In this document: piece by piece, positions 45,161 to 54,799 of the stretch
Layout of the letters: every line of letters starts with the position of its first letter
How positions within the stretch are numbered: the first letter of the stretch is position 1
NCBI RefSeq assembly: GCF_944324995.1
Contig: NZ_CALUYL010000001.1
Location: forward strand, 1-64,000
Source: an uncultured Mailhella sp.
GTDB lineage: Bacteria > Desulfobacterota > Desulfovibrionia > Desulfovibrionales > Desulfovibrionaceae
DNA: 64,000 nt
Direction of reading: 5' to 3'
Made by a program: the position numbers and the translations under genes
Notes under the pieces: generated by a model
What the model saw: the letters and a program-made list of their open reading frames with translations, nothing else
What the model was told of the DNA's origin: nothing
Databases searched by the model: none

Positions 45161-45200
45161 ATCGGAAAATTTTTCAGAATCCGCAAAAAATTTTTCCGAT
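45161..45200. repeat. long AT-rich inverted repeat
   Basis: ATCGGAAAA-TTTTT and AAAAA-TTTTTCCGAT form a 14-bp dyad with one unpaired base and a loop of about 11. It touches the direct repeat at 45200-45216, so it is likely part of the same control region. It could also be a transcript hairpin. Confidence 0.65.
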
Positions 45201-45216
45201 GTAAGGAGCGTGTAAG
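45200..45216 (+). promoter_or_regulatory. 6-5-6 direct repeat, response-regulator box
   Basis: TGTAAG, GAGCG, TGTAAG. An 11-bp period of two hexamers is the layout bound by OmpR-family regulators of the PmrA/QseB/CpxR kind. TTTACT (45227-45232) is a possible -10. The regulator encoded two genes downstream is the obvious candidate. Confidence 0.6.
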
Positions 45217-45293
45217 TTTCCGATGCTTTACTGTCCTCAAGTGGAAAAGGCAACAACGAAAAAACAAAACATATACTCTACGGAGGCTTTTTT

Positions 45294-45731
45294 ATGACCA
45301 TGCATCCCGCTCTCCTGAACGACCGTCGTTCTTCCGATTCTTCCCGCAAGTCCCGTCTTCCTCTGGCTCTCGCCGCGGCCCTTGCCCTCAGCCTCACCCT
45401 CGGCGTTTCCGGCGCTCTTGCCAAGGGTCCCGACGGAGGCTACATGCAGGGAGGAGGCTACACCGGCCCCGGCCCCGCCCTCAGCACCGTGAAGCAGGCC
45501 AAGGACATGCGCGACGACACCCCCGTCACGCTCAGAGGCCACATCATCCGTCACCTCGGCGACGAACGCTACGTGTTTGAAGACCAGACCGGCACCATCA
45601 ACGTGGAAATCGATCACAAGCGCTGGAGAGGCCAGAACGTGGGCCCCAACGACCTCGTGGAAATCTCCGGCGAAGTGGAAAAGGACTGGCGTGAGCTGGA
45701 AATCGACGTCAAGAGCATCGTGAAGAAGTAA
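45294..45731 (+). CDS. YgiW/YdeI-family periplasmic OB-fold protein
   Basis: 145 aa. Long signal peptide (basic n-region, core [21 protein letters not shown], cleavage near LA/KG) followed by a BOF domain: [43 protein letters not shown]. YgiW-type proteins are induced by stress and metals. GGAGG lies 7 nt before the ATG. It is followed by QseB- and QseC-like genes; in E. coli ygiW is also next to qseBC. Confidence 0.92.
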   Translation: MTMHPALLNDRRSSDSSRKSRLPLALAAALALSLTLGVSGALAKGPDGGYMQGGGYTGPGPALSTVKQAKDMRDDTPVTLRGHIIRHLGDERYVFEDQTGTINVEIDHKRWRGQNVGPNDLVEISGEVEKDWRELEIDVKSIVKK

Positions 45732-45784
45732 CAGTCACGCGGCGCGCTCCCCCAAAGGAGCGCGCCGGAACCCCAAGGAGCACC

Positions 45785-46447
45785 ATGCGCGTTCTTCTCA
45801 TCGAGGATGACATTCTCATAGGCAACGGACTCAAAATGGGCCTGCCCGCCATGGGCTTTGCCGTGGACTGGTTCAAGGAAGGTCCGCTCGGCATGAAGGC
45901 TCTCGCCTCGGCGGAATACGACGCCGTCATTCTCGATCTCGGGCTCCCCGGCATGGACGGACTCGACATTCTGAAAACGTGGCGCTCCTCGGGGCAGGAC
46001 GTGCCGGTGCTCGTGCTCACCGCGCGGGACGCCATCAGTCAGCGCGTGGAAGGACTCAACCTCGGCGCGGACGACTATCTCGGCAAGCCCTTTGATCTGG
46101 ATGAGGTGGCCGCCAGACTGCGCGCTCTGGTGCGTCGCAGGCACGGCGTTTCCTCGCCGCAGCTTGTCCACGGCGCGGTGAGCTTCGATCCGCTCACGCG
46201 CACGGTTTCGCTGAACGGACAGCCCGTAGCCTTGGGACAGAAGGAAGTCATGCTCGTGGAGCTGCTGCTGCTCAACAAACACAGCGTGCTTTCCCGCAGC
46301 GCCATTGAAGAAAAGCTCTATCCCTGGGGCGAAGAGGTCAGCAGCAATTCCGTGGAAGTGCTGGTACACCGCCTGCGCCGCAAGCTGGGATCGGGCTTCA
46401 TCAAAACCGTGCATTCCGTAGGCTACACATTAGGAGACGCCTCATGA
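45785..46447 (+). CDS. OmpR-family response regulator (QseB/PmrA-like)
   Basis: 220 aa. Receiver residues are intact: Asp8-Asp9, phospho-acceptor Asp51, Thr79 and Lys101. The C-terminal winged helix ends [20 protein letters not shown] and VHSVGYTL. It overlaps the kinase gene by 4 nt. It probably binds the direct repeat ahead of the ygiW-like gene. Confidence 0.95.
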   Translation: MRVLLIEDDILIGNGLKMGLPAMGFAVDWFKEGPLGMKALASAEYDAVILDLGLPGMDGLDILKTWRSSGQDVPVLVLTARDAISQRVEGLNLGADDYLGKPFDLDEVAARLRALVRRRHGVSSPQLVHGAVSFDPLTRTVSLNGQPVALGQKEVMLVELLLLNKHSVLSRSAIEEKLYPWGEEVSSNSVEVLVHRLRRKLGSGFIKTVHSVGYTLGDAS

Positions 46448-47991
46448 CACCTCCTGAACATGCGGAAACGCGTTTCGGCAAGGTCGGAAGTTTCTGCCGC
46501 CGCACATTTTCGGCGACGGGACAAAAAGCTTCCGGCCTTTTTGTTCGCGGCCTCCGACTGACCGACAGACTCTGGAACCGCATTCTTTCCCTGCCCGTCA
46601 GCCGCAAGAGCCTGCGGCTGCGGCTGAGCCTGTTCTTTTCGCTGTTCATGCTCACGGCGTGGCTGGCCGCCGCTCTGTTCAGCTGGCATACGTGCCGCAG
46701 CTACATCAACGAATTTTTCGACTCCCAGCAGATGCTCGTGGCGCGAACGCTGGCCGTGGCCGATCTCACGCGCGCGCCGGACGAGCTGCCCCACATCGGC
46801 GAGATGCTGCCGGGAGTCAAGAAAAAGGGCATCGGCAAGCTTGAAGACGAAGCCATCGCCTTCGCCATTTTCTCTCCCGAAGGCGAACGCCTTCTCTCCG
46901 ACGGTCAGAAAGGCCGACGTTTCCCGTTTGAAGGCTCGCGCCGGGGCTTCGTCAACGAACCGCTGATCCATGACGACGACATCTGGCGCATTCTGTGGAT
47001 GGATTCCAGCGACGGGCGCTACGTCATCGCCGTGGGGCAGGAAGAGGAATACCGCAGCGACATGGCGCTCGAAATGCTGGAAGGTCAGATTCTGCCGTGG
47101 CTGATTCTTCTGCCCGTGCTTCTGGCCGGGCTCTTCGTTCTGCTCACGAGGGAGCTTGCGCCTCTGCGCAGCATGGCCGCGGCGCTGCGTTCCCGCGATC
47201 CGGAAGACACCTCGGCGCTTGATCTGAGCCGCATGCCCTCCGAAGCCCTGCCCATGGCGGAATCGCTGAACGGCTTTTTCGCCCGCACCAAGGACATGCT
47301 GACAAGGGAGCGCTCCTTCATTTCCGACGCCGCGCACGAACTGCGCACGCCCCTCGCCGGACTCCGCATTCAGGCGCAGGTGGCGGCCCAGCCCGGCATG
47401 GCGGCCGAAACAAGAACGGAGGCGCTCTCGTTTCTGCGTCAGGGCATAGACCGCTGTTCCCGCCTCATCGATCAGCTTCTCGCCCTCTCCCGGCTCGAAG
47501 CCTCGCACATGCCCGGCTCCAGCCCCTCGCCGAAAGACCTTGTGCTCTCCCACGTGGTCTGGAGCGAACTTCTGGCGGACTATCTGCCGTCCTACCGTTC
47601 CCGGCTCGAATCCTCAAATCTGCGGCTCGAATCGCAGCTCTCCTCGCTCAACGCCGGAGTTCAGGGCAACGCCGCCCTGCTCTCCATGCTTCTGCGCAAT
47701 CTTCTGGAAAACGCCGCCGCCTACACGCCGACCGGCGGCCTCATCCGCGTGACGCTGGAACACGACCGCCTCACCGTGCAGAACGACTGCGCCTCTCTGC
47801 CGGAAGAGTACGTGGCAAGACTCGGCGAACGCTTTTTCCGCCCGCCCGGACAGGAAAAATCCGGCAGCGGTCTCGGCATTTCCATTGTGCGGCGCATTGC
47901 GTCCATCCACGGTTTCCGCCTGAACATCAGCATGGAAAAAGACGCCGTCGGCTTTTCTCCCTGTTCCTTCAAGGCCGAACTGCGCTGGTAG
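46444..47991 (+). CDS. QseC-like sensor histidine kinase
   Basis: 515 aa. Two membrane helices (about 63-83 and 218-236) flank a periplasmic domain, with the segment [17 protein letters not shown] matching QseC as I recall it. HAMP-linked dimerisation domain: DAAHELRTP, phospho-His near residue 298. ATP domain: N-box [14 protein letters not shown], then [12 protein letters not shown] and [13 protein letters not shown]. The usual G1 DxGPG is replaced by NDCAS. The N-terminal cytoplasmic stretch of about 60 residues is longer than in E. coli. Confidence 0.93.
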   Translation: MTPPEHAETRFGKVGSFCRRTFSATGQKASGLFVRGLRLTDRLWNRILSLPVSRKSLRLRLSLFFSLFMLTAWLAAALFSWHTCRSYINEFFDSQQMLVARTLAVADLTRAPDELPHIGEMLPGVKKKGIGKLEDEAIAFAIFSPEGERLLSDGQKGRRFPFEGSRRGFVNEPLIHDDDIWRILWMDSSDGRYVIAVGQEEEYRSDMALEMLEGQILPWLILLPVLLAGLFVLLTRELAPLRSMAAALRSRDPEDTSALDLSRMPSEALPMAESLNGFFARTKDMLTRERSFISDAAHELRTPLAGLRIQAQVAAQPGMAAETRTEALSFLRQGIDRCSRLIDQLLALSRLEASHMPGSSPSPKDLVLSHVVWSELLADYLPSYRSRLESSNLRLESQLSSLNAGVQGNAALLSMLLRNLLENAAAYTPTGGLIRVTLEHDRLTVQNDCASLPEEYVARLGERFFRPPGQEKSGSGLGISIVRRIASIHGFRLNISMEKDAVGFSPCSFKAELRW

Positions 47992-48044
47992 CCCGCCCTG
48001 CGGGCGCGACTGCCGGGCAGCAAAAAACAATCGTCGGCCTGCAC

Positions 48045-48092
48045 GAAAAAACACCGGCGCGATTTCCCGAAACAGGGAACTCGCGCCGGTGG
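48045..48092 (-). terminator. terminator of orphan response regulator
   Basis: The minus strand reads CACCGGCGCGAGTTCCC, loop TGTTTC, GGGAAATCGCGCCGGTG, then TTTTTT. One mismatch in a 17-bp stem. Confidence 0.9.
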
Positions 48093-48113
48093 CGTCAACG
48101 AAGATCTGCGCCG

Positions 48114-48824
48114 TTACGGCATGGGCATCAGGCGGAATCCGACCCGCGGAACCGTTTTCAGAATCGGCTTGTTCCGAAGCTCCAGATTGCTCCGCAAAAT
48201 ATGAATGTAGGTGCGCAGCGCGTCGCTGTTGGGCGGCGTGTCGCCGTAGAGCGCGCTTTGAAGCTCGCTGCGCGTCACCACGTTGGGCGCGGCCTTCATC
48301 AGCCGGGCCAGCAGGGTGAAGGCCATGGGCGGCAGGTGCAGACTTCTGCCGTCGCAGGTGACGGTGTGCGCCTGCGGATCCAGCTCAATGCCCGCCCAGC
48401 TCAGCTTCATTGAGGAGAAGTGCGCCTTGGCCAGACGTATGGACGCCAGCACCCGCGCTTCCAGTTCCAGCAGATGCAGCGGACTGGTCACGATGTCGTC
48501 GGCCCCGCTGTTCAGATACATGGGCAGGTTTTCCAGCGTATTCTCCGGCGCGAGCAGAATGATGGGACAGCTCACGTTTTCCAGACGCAGGCAGGTGTAC
48601 AGGGGAATGCCGTTCTGATCGCTGAAGCGCGCGTCGAGAATGAGCGCGTCGTACGAGGAGGTTTTCAGGCAGTTGCGCACCTCGTCGCTGTCCGCGGCGC
48701 TGTCGAGCTGATAGCCCATAGGCTCCAGATAGGCGAAAATATTCTTCATTATCGACGCATCGGAAACGCCGACAAGCAGATGAAGGTCGGGTACGGAAAG
48801 CTGTTTTTTTAGGCTGTACAGCAT
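48114..48824 (-). CDS. orphan OmpR-family response regulator, degenerate receiver
   Basis: 236 aa. Asp64 keeps the phospho-acceptor position (ALILDARF). The first acid of the Asp pair is Ser21, the conserved Thr is Ala92 and the conserved Lys is Ser114 (TSP instead of TKP). The DNA-binding winged helix (about 140-232) ends RTYIHILRSNLELRN and TVPRVGFRL. No kinase gene is adjacent; it converges with the qseC-like gene. It may act without phosphorylation. GGGAG lies 7 nt before the ATG. Confidence 0.88.
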   Translation of the reverse strand: MLYSLKKQLSVPDLHLLVGVSDASIMKNIFAYLEPMGYQLDSAADSDEVRNCLKTSSYDALILDARFSDQNGIPLYTCLRLENVSCPIILLAPENTLENLPMYLNSGADDIVTSPLHLLELEARVLASIRLAKAHFSSMKLSWAGIELDPQAHTVTCDGRSLHLPPMAFTLLARLMKAAPNVVTRSELQSALYGDTPPNSDALRTYIHILRSNLELRNKPILKTVPRVGFRLMPMP

Positions 48825-49208
48825 GGAGCAGCTCCCTGATCGGCTATGATATGAAGAAAGGAGGAGGCTGCCGAAAAAAAACTGACCGGTCTATGCAGGA
48901 ACACGCTGCTGACAATTCGTACTCAAGGCAGGTCTGTGGCTGAAATATTAGGCTATGGTCTGATATTCGTCAAGATTTCCGAAGTCGGCACAGGCAACAA
49001 TCCTGAAAAGGCATGTTTCTTGTCCGCAATTTTGGAACAGTCATAAAAAAAACAGCGTGACTTGCAAAGAGCTTCAACAGAGGTCGCACATGGATTCTGG
49101 CGACATGACCCCGCCTGCGCGATGCAAATAGCCGCCGGCACGCTCTCCACGCTGAGAAAACAGGCTCCGCGCCCGGTGGGGCGTTCATCCGCCGCTCGCC
49201 GCCTCAAA

Positions 49209-49236
49209 GAAAAAAAGCCGCTTCGTAAGGAGCCGC
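49209..49236 (-). terminator. second terminator downstream of porin
   Basis: The minus strand reads GCCGC, an unpaired stretch, GCGGC, then TTTTTTT; weaker than the hairpin at 49258. Confidence 0.5.
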
Positions 49237-49257
49237 GGCATCGTCCGGCATCGAGTA

Positions 49258-49291
49258 GAAAAAACGGGAGGGAATGCCCATTCCCTCCCGC
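49258..49291 (-). terminator. rho-independent terminator of porin gene
   Basis: The minus strand reads CGGGAGGGAATG, loop GG, CATTCCCTCCCG, then TTTTTT; perfect 12-bp stem. Confidence 0.92.
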
Positions 49292-49328
49292 ACCATACTC
49301 CATCCGGGCGGACTATGTCCGCGTCGGA

Positions 49329-50765
49329 TTAGAACTTGTAGGCAAAGCTGAGAGCGGTGCTCCAGCCGTCCTTGCCGATGTTCTTGCCTTCGGCCCATTC
49401 GCTGTGATCAGCGCGATCGTAATCGGTGATCATGTAGGCGAGTTCGAGGCAGGCGGTCAGGTTCTTGTAGATCTTGTAGGTGTTGGCCAGGTTGAATTCA
49501 ACCACGGTGTCGGAGGTGGTCATGTATTCCCAGGGAGAGAGTTCACTGGCCCAGACGTTGTCCTTGTTGGTGCCCTTGAACATGGTCACGGTGAACTTGT
49601 GGTTCAGGTTTTCCATGAAGGAAACGTCTTCCACGCCGAGCTGCACGCCCCAGGTGCCCGCTATGTTGTGACGGGTGGTGGTGTCGTACAGCGCGAACTC
49701 GCCGGAGCTGTAGCCGATGGTGGGATGGAAGCGGCCGTTGAAGGTGGGAATCCAGCTCTGACGGGCGTACTGCGCGTCGTGATCGTCGCCGGAACCGTAC
49801 CAGGCACCCAGAATGGGCGTGCCGTAGGCGGTCTTGTAGGAAGCCTTGCCCTGAACGTACCAGCCTTCGCGGTTCTTCAGAGTTTCGGTTTCGAGGGTGT
49901 CGGCCTTGCCGGTCAGCTTGTTGGTGTAGCTGAACACGCCGTCGCCTTCGTAGTTGATGACGCCGTAAGCGCCGGAGAGCTTCAGCACGAAGGGATCAAA
50001 ATAGGTCAGCATGGCGGAAGCGCCGGCCCAGAAGGCGTTGCCGTCGGAGGAAAGCACGCCGAATTCGTCATTGTCGCCCATGGCGCCGACGTAGTTGGCG
50101 TCGGTGGAAGAGCCGATGTTCGCGCCCTTGTCGAGAGCGGCGTACATCACATAGGGCGTGAAGGAGAAGCCGTCGAACTTGAAGGCCGCAGCCAGGGAGA
50201 AGAAGTCGGACTTCTGAGATTTGTCGGTGTCGTAATCCACACCGCCGGCGCCCTTGGCGGGAGCGTAGGCGCCGCGCACCCAGAAGGCGGTCAGATCGAG
50301 CCAGTCGGCCACGGGAGAGGTCACGACGACGCCGTCGCGGCCCTGCCAGCCGGGATGCATGATGGCGTTCTTGCCGAAGGCGTCTTCAGGCAGACCGATG
50401 AGCTGACGGCCCATGCGCACCTTGACGTCGGTCTGGGGAATCATCCAGTCCACATAAGCCTGACGCATGCCGATTCTGGTGCTGTTGCCGGAAGTATCCG
50501 CGCCCCAGTCGTAGATGCCGGTGCTGTTCGGGCTGGTGCCGACCTGAACCTGGAAGTAACCGGAGAGGTCTTCGCTGGCGGTAAGGGTCATGCCGAGACG
50601 CAGACGCTGACCGGCGTTGTCGAAGTTGTCGCCGGTGGCGACGCGTTCGCCGAGAGCAAAGTTGAAGAGATATTCACCGTCCATCTTCATATCGACGGCG
50701 GAAGCCGGAGCGGTCGCGGCAAACACCATGCCGGCGGCCAGAAGAAGCGTAGTCAGCTTTTTCAT
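49329..50765 (-). CDS. outer-membrane trimeric porin, Desulfovibrio type
   Basis: 478 aa. Signal peptide MKKLTTLLLAAGMVFAATAP with cleavage near ASA/VD, followed by a beta-strand-rich protein ending in aromatic-terminated STALSFAYKF (C-terminal Phe as for OMP insertion). MRQAYVDWMIPQTDVKVRMG is typical for the abundant porins of Desulfovibrio relatives. Start at ATG 50765, nine bases after AGAGGA; an earlier ATG at 50774 is too close to that site. Confidence 0.92.
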   Translation of the reverse strand: MKKLTTLLLAAGMVFAATAPASAVDMKMDGEYLFNFALGERVATGDNFDNAGQRLRLGMTLTASEDLSGYFQVQVGTSPNSTGIYDWGADTSGNSTRIGMRQAYVDWMIPQTDVKVRMGRQLIGLPEDAFGKNAIMHPGWQGRDGVVVTSPVADWLDLTAFWVRGAYAPAKGAGGVDYDTDKSQKSDFFSLAAAFKFDGFSFTPYVMYAALDKGANIGSSTDANYVGAMGDNDEFGVLSSDGNAFWAGASAMLTYFDPFVLKLSGAYGVINYEGDGVFSYTNKLTGKADTLETETLKNREGWYVQGKASYKTAYGTPILGAWYGSGDDHDAQYARQSWIPTFNGRFHPTIGYSSGEFALYDTTTRHNIAGTWGVQLGVEDVSFMENLNHKFTVTMFKGTNKDNVWASELSPWEYMTTSDTVVEFNLANTYKIYKNLTACLELAYMITDYDRADHSEWAEGKNIGKDGWSTALSFAYKF

Positions 50766-51172
50766 GATAATCATTCCTCTGAAAAAAAAGTGGTTGACGC
50801 AAGTATGGAAAATCCCTCTTTTTCCATGGAACGACCCTGCAACAGGCGATGATAAGAATTTGTTAATAAATCATGAACAATTCAGGAATAAATCACGACA
50901 ACTCCTTGCTTTCATTGAAATAAAAAAATTTTTACAGCATAATTTCCATGACTGCGGCCAAAGCCTTCTGCGCCGTCTATTCTTCTCTCCTCCGCACTCC
51001 GACGCCCGGAAGCCGCGTTCAGGCCCCGCGACGCCCGCAAGCGTCTCTCAGGCAGCTCAGACGCCTTTCGTGAAGCGGCCGCCGCTCACGCCCGAACTCT
51101 TTTCCGGACGGCAACGCCGACGAAAAAGGCCGCCCCCGAAGGAGCGGCCCCAAAGCTTCGAAAAAGCTCGCG
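50766..51172. other. intergenic region pheT / porin
   Basis: About 405 bp. The pheT terminator lies at 51122-51151. AT-rich sequence at 50850-50945 is the likely porin promoter region, with no hexamer pair that I can place confidently. Confidence 0.5.
51122..51151 (-). terminator. rho-independent terminator of pheT
   Basis: The minus strand reads GGCCGCTCC, loop TTCG, GGGGCGGCC, then TTTTT; about 20 bp past the pheT stop. Confidence 0.9.
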
Positions 51173-53590
51173 CTAGATGCGCACGCCGAGGCTCTTCACC
51201 ACGAACGACGCAATCTTTTCGCGTTCCTTGTCCACTTCGCCGTCCTGAAGCGTGCGGTCGGCCTTGCGGAAGGTCAGGCGGCAGGTGATGTGACGATCAG
51301 CGCCTTCCTTGGGTTCGTACACGTCCAGGAGCTCCACGCTCTCCATGAGATTCGTCTTCGCGCCGCGAACGGCGGAGAGCACGGCGTCCACATGCATGGC
51401 GCGGGGCGCAATGAACGTGATGTCGCGGCGCACGGCCGGATACACCGGCAGCGGCTGGAACACGGTTTTGGCGCCCTGCGAGGCAGTGCGCAGGTAGTCC
51501 ATGTCGAGATCGGCGTACCACACGGCCTTGCGGGCCAGATAGGCGTCGGCCAGCGCGGGCTTGAGGCGGCCGATCACGCCGACCACCGTGCCGTCGGGCA
51601 TGGTCATCTGCACGGCGGGAGCAAGGTAGGGATGCGTTTCCTGCATGGCGAACGCGGGCTCGGGCAGATGCAGGAAGCCGAAGAGCTTTTCCACAATGCC
51701 CTTCAGATCCACATAGTCCAGATCCTCGTCCTTGTGGGCCCAGGCTTCGTCGTAGCGGGAGCCGTAGAGCACCATGGCAAGGTGACGCACTTCCTTCACC
51801 GTGGTGTCGCTGGAAGGATCCAGAGTGAAGGCTTCCGCCACTTCAAAGAGGCGGACGCCCGCCGCGCCCTGCGCGATGTTGTGACGCACGTTCTGGAACA
51901 GGCCGGGAGCAAGTTCGGTGCGCAGCACGTCCTGCTCGGCGGTGAGCGGATTCATGATGTTCACGCGGCCTTCGGCGGGCAGACCGAGGAAGTCGAGATC
52001 CTTGTTGCCCACGAAGCTGTAGTTCACGGCTTCGTTGAGGCCGAGGCCCGCGGCCCAGTTCTTCACGCGCATCATGAAGGCGTGGCGGCTTTCCGGCGCG
52101 CCGAAGGAGGAAAGGGTCTGCGGAATGGAGGGCAGCGTTTCGCCGAGGTTGTCCACGCCCTTGAAAATGGCCACTTCCTCAATGAGATCGGCTTCGCGGG
52201 TGAGGTCATAGCGCCAGCCGGGAGTCTTCACGCTCCACTCGTCGCCCGCGCTGCGGTCCACGGTGCAGCCGAGGCTCTCCAGCGTCTGCGCGCAGAAATC
52301 GTCGGTAAGTTCCACGCCGAGCAGATCTTCGGCGCGGCTGCGGCGGAAGCGCACCACCGGAGCCTGCCAGGGATTCGGCGTGCATTCGCACACGCCGCGG
52401 CACACTTCGGCTCCGGAAAGTTCGGCCATGAGCGCGGCCGCGCGATCCAGCGCAAACGACATGTTGGTGGGATCCACGCCGCGTTCGTAGCGATAGGAAG
52501 CCTCGCTGGTCAGGCCGAGACGGCGGGCCGTCACGCGGATGGAGCTCGGACGGAACACCGCGCATTCCAGGAACACGCTCTCGCTCTCGTCGGTGATTTC
52601 GGTTTCCAGACCGCCCATGACGCCGGCAAGCGCCACCGGCTTTTCGGCGTCGCAGATGAGGCCGTCGCCGGCCTTGAGCAGACGCTCCTGCCCGTCGAGG
52701 GTGGTGAGCTTTTCGCCGTCCACGGCCGGACGCACGATGATGCGGCCGCCCGCCAGCTTGTTGTGATCAAAGGCGTGCAGGGGCTGGCCCAGTTCCATGA
52801 GAATGTAGTTGGTCACGTCCACAAGGTTGGAGATGGCGCGCACGCCCACGCCGTGCAGGCGATAGCGCATCCAGGCCGGAGAGGGCTTGACCTTCGCGCC
52901 CTTGATGATGCGGCCCATGTAGGAGGGGCAGAGACCGCCGTCCTTCACCTCGACGGGCACGGCATGGCTCATGTCCTCGCCCTTCTCTTCCAGATGGAAG
53001 GAAGGCATGGTCACGGGCAGGTGCAGGTACGCGCCCACAAGACGGGCGAAGCCGTACACGGAAAGGCAGTCGGCGCGGTTCGGCGTAATGCTGATGTCGA
53101 GCACTTCCTTGTCCAGCTCGTAGGCGTCCACGAACTTTTCGCCGGGCATGACCTTGCGGCCGGATCTGTTTTCTTCGGGCAGCACGAGAATGCCGGAATG
53201 ATCGTCGGCAAGACCGAGCTCGCGTTCGGAGCAGATCATGCCGAACGAGGGCACGCCGCGCAGCTTGGCCTTCTTCATGACCAGGCCGCCGGGAAGCGTC
53301 GACCCTACGGGAGCCACGACCACGAGCTGACCGGCCGCCACGTTGGGCGCGCCGCACACGATGTTGAGGGGCTCTTCCGCGCCCACGTCCACGGTGCAGA
53401 CATGCAGGTGATCGGAATCGGGATGCGCCTCGCAGGTGAGCACGCGGCCGGTCACCACGCCTTCGATTTCCGCGTAGGGATGCACCACTTCTTCCAGTTC
53501 GAGGCCGAGCATGGTGAGCATTTCGCCCAGCTCTTCAGCCGTTCCGGTGTACGGAACAAATTCCTTCAGCCAATTGAAACTCAGCAGCAT
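51173..53590 (-). CDS. pheT: phenylalanine--tRNA ligase beta subunit
   Basis: 805 aa. Start MLLSFNWLKEFVPYTG is the family start at 53590. Domains in order: tRNA-binding EMAP-like domain (about 40-150), B3/4 editing, B5 (about 400-475), catalytic-like core and the C-terminal anticodon-binding FDX domain. It forms the alpha2-beta2 enzyme with PheS. The gap to pheS is about 170 bp, unusually long for a heterotetramer pair. Confidence 0.97.
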   Translation of the reverse strand: MLLSFNWLKEFVPYTGTAEELGEMLTMLGLELEEVVHPYAEIEGVVTGRVLTCEAHPDSDHLHVCTVDVGAEEPLNIVCGAPNVAAGQLVVVAPVGSTLPGGLVMKKAKLRGVPSFGMICSERELGLADDHSGILVLPEENRSGRKVMPGEKFVDAYELDKEVLDISITPNRADCLSVYGFARLVGAYLHLPVTMPSFHLEEKGEDMSHAVPVEVKDGGLCPSYMGRIIKGAKVKPSPAWMRYRLHGVGVRAISNLVDVTNYILMELGQPLHAFDHNKLAGGRIIVRPAVDGEKLTTLDGQERLLKAGDGLICDAEKPVALAGVMGGLETEITDESESVFLECAVFRPSSIRVTARRLGLTSEASYRYERGVDPTNMSFALDRAAALMAELSGAEVCRGVCECTPNPWQAPVVRFRRSRAEDLLGVELTDDFCAQTLESLGCTVDRSAGDEWSVKTPGWRYDLTREADLIEEVAIFKGVDNLGETLPSIPQTLSSFGAPESRHAFMMRVKNWAAGLGLNEAVNYSFVGNKDLDFLGLPAEGRVNIMNPLTAEQDVLRTELAPGLFQNVRHNIAQGAAGVRLFEVAEAFTLDPSSDTTVKEVRHLAMVLYGSRYDEAWAHKDEDLDYVDLKGIVEKLFGFLHLPEPAFAMQETHPYLAPAVQMTMPDGTVVGVIGRLKPALADAYLARKAVWYADLDMDYLRTASQGAKTVFQPLPVYPAVRRDITFIAPRAMHVDAVLSAVRGAKTNLMESVELLDVYEPKEGADRHITCRLTFRKADRTLQDGEVDKEREKIASFVVKSLGVRI

Positions 53591-53758
53591 ATGTTTTTTC
53601 TCCTCAGAGGATGAAACCATTCTGGTCGTTCCGGATGCGTCGCCCGCAAAGGCGGCGTTTCCGGCCCTCTTCCGCAGCCCGCGGCAGTCAGCGAGTCTGT
53701 GCGGAAGACGGGAGCAGGGAAGGCGCAAAAAGTCCTTCCCGACCGCATATTCCTTCCT

Positions 53759-54799
53759 CTACGCAGGGAACTGATGGAGGAAGCGCACGTCGTTTTCAAA
53801 GTTCATGCGCAGATCGGTAAGACCGTATTTCAGCATGGCGATGCGCTCCACGCCGAGGCCGAAGGCGAAGCCGGAAACCTCGTCGGGATTGTAGCCGACG
53901 GAGGCGAACACCGCCGGATCGACCATGCCGCTGCCGAGAATTTCAAGCCAGCCGGAGCCCTTGCACACGCGGCAGGGCTGACCGTTCACGTGGCCGTGAC
54001 CGCCGCACTGGGTGCAGGACATATCGACTTCCACGCTGGGCTCGGTGAAGGGGAAGAAGCTGGGACGGAAGCGCACGCGGGTCTTTTCGCCGAACACGGC
54101 GCGCACGAAGGCCGTGAGCGTGCCGCGCAGATCGGCCATGGTGACGTGCTTGTCCACGAGCAGGCCCTCTATCTGATGGAACATGGGGGTGTGGGTCACG
54201 TCGGAGTCGCGGCGGTACACCTTGCCTGGTCCGATGACGGCAAGCGGAGGCTTGCGGTTCATCATGGTGCGCACCTGCACGCAGGAGGTGTGGGTGCGCA
54301 GCAGCACCTTGTCGGTGATGTAGAGGGTGTCCTGCATGTCGCGGGCGGGATGTTCCGGCGGCATGTTGAGGGCTTCAAAGCAGTTGAAGTCGGTTTCCAC
54401 CTCGGGGCCGCCGGCAATTTCGTAGCCCATGTGCTGGAACACGGAGCACACTTCCTGCATGGCCAGCGTGATGGGATGCAGGGAGCCGTTCCACAGGGTG
54501 CGGCCCGGCAGGCTGGGATCGAATCCGGCGAGGAAGGCGGCCTCCCGTTCCTGTTCCTGACGGGCGAGGCGGGCTTCAAAGAGTTCCACGAGGCGCTGCT
54601 TCACCGCGTTGGCGGCCTGACCGAAGGCCGGGCGCTGTTCGGGAGAGAGCTCGCGCATGTGCGACATGAGTTCGGCAAGCTGCCCCTTGCGGCCGAGAAA
54701 GTCCACGCGGGCCGCTTCCAGTTCCGCTTCAGACGAGATGCGGTTCAAGCGTTCATCGAGCTTGCCGACCAGTCCGTTCAATTGTTCAAGGAAATCCAT
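53759..54799 (-). CDS. pheS: phenylalanine--tRNA ligase alpha subunit
   Basis: 346 aa. Motif 2 and 3 of class II synthetases are visible: [20 protein letters not shown] and [18 protein letters not shown] cysteine-rich insert [20 protein letters not shown] (about 264-283) may bind zinc. ATG 54799 begins the family N-terminus; the longer frame to 54907 runs through a terminator hairpin and is rejected. A leader ORF overlaps its start. Confidence 0.97.
   Translation of the reverse strand: MDFLEQLNGLVGKLDERLNRISSEAELEAARVDFLGRKGQLAELMSHMRELSPEQRPAFGQAANAVKQRLVELFEARLARQEQEREAAFLAGFDPSLPGRTLWNGSLHPITLAMQEVCSVFQHMGYEIAGGPEVETDFNCFEALNMPPEHPARDMQDTLYITDKVLLRTHTSCVQVRTMMNRKPPLAVIGPGKVYRRDSDVTHTPMFHQIEGLLVDKHVTMADLRGTLTAFVRAVFGEKTRVRFRPSFFPFTEPSVEVDMSCTQCGGHGHVNGQPCRVCKGSGWLEILGSGMVDPAVFASVGYNPDEVSGFAFGLGVERIAMLKYGLTDLRMNFENDVRFLHQFPA

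Larger units (their letters stand above)
44894..45293. other. intergenic region mod operon / ygiW-like gene
   Basis: 400 bp containing the mod terminator (44977-45013), a long dyad (45161-45200) and a response-regulator-type direct repeat (45200-45216) just before the ygiW-like gene. Confidence 0.7.
48825..49328. other. intergenic region
   Basis: About 500 bp between the response-regulator gene (upstream end) and the porin gene (downstream end), both on the minus strand. The right part holds two porin terminators; the remainder shows nothing I can support. Confidence 0.5.

Noticed and set aside
51290-53614. 774-codon plus-strand frame opposite pheT
   Set aside because: pheT is certain on the other strand; the frame has no ribosome site and shadow-type composition.
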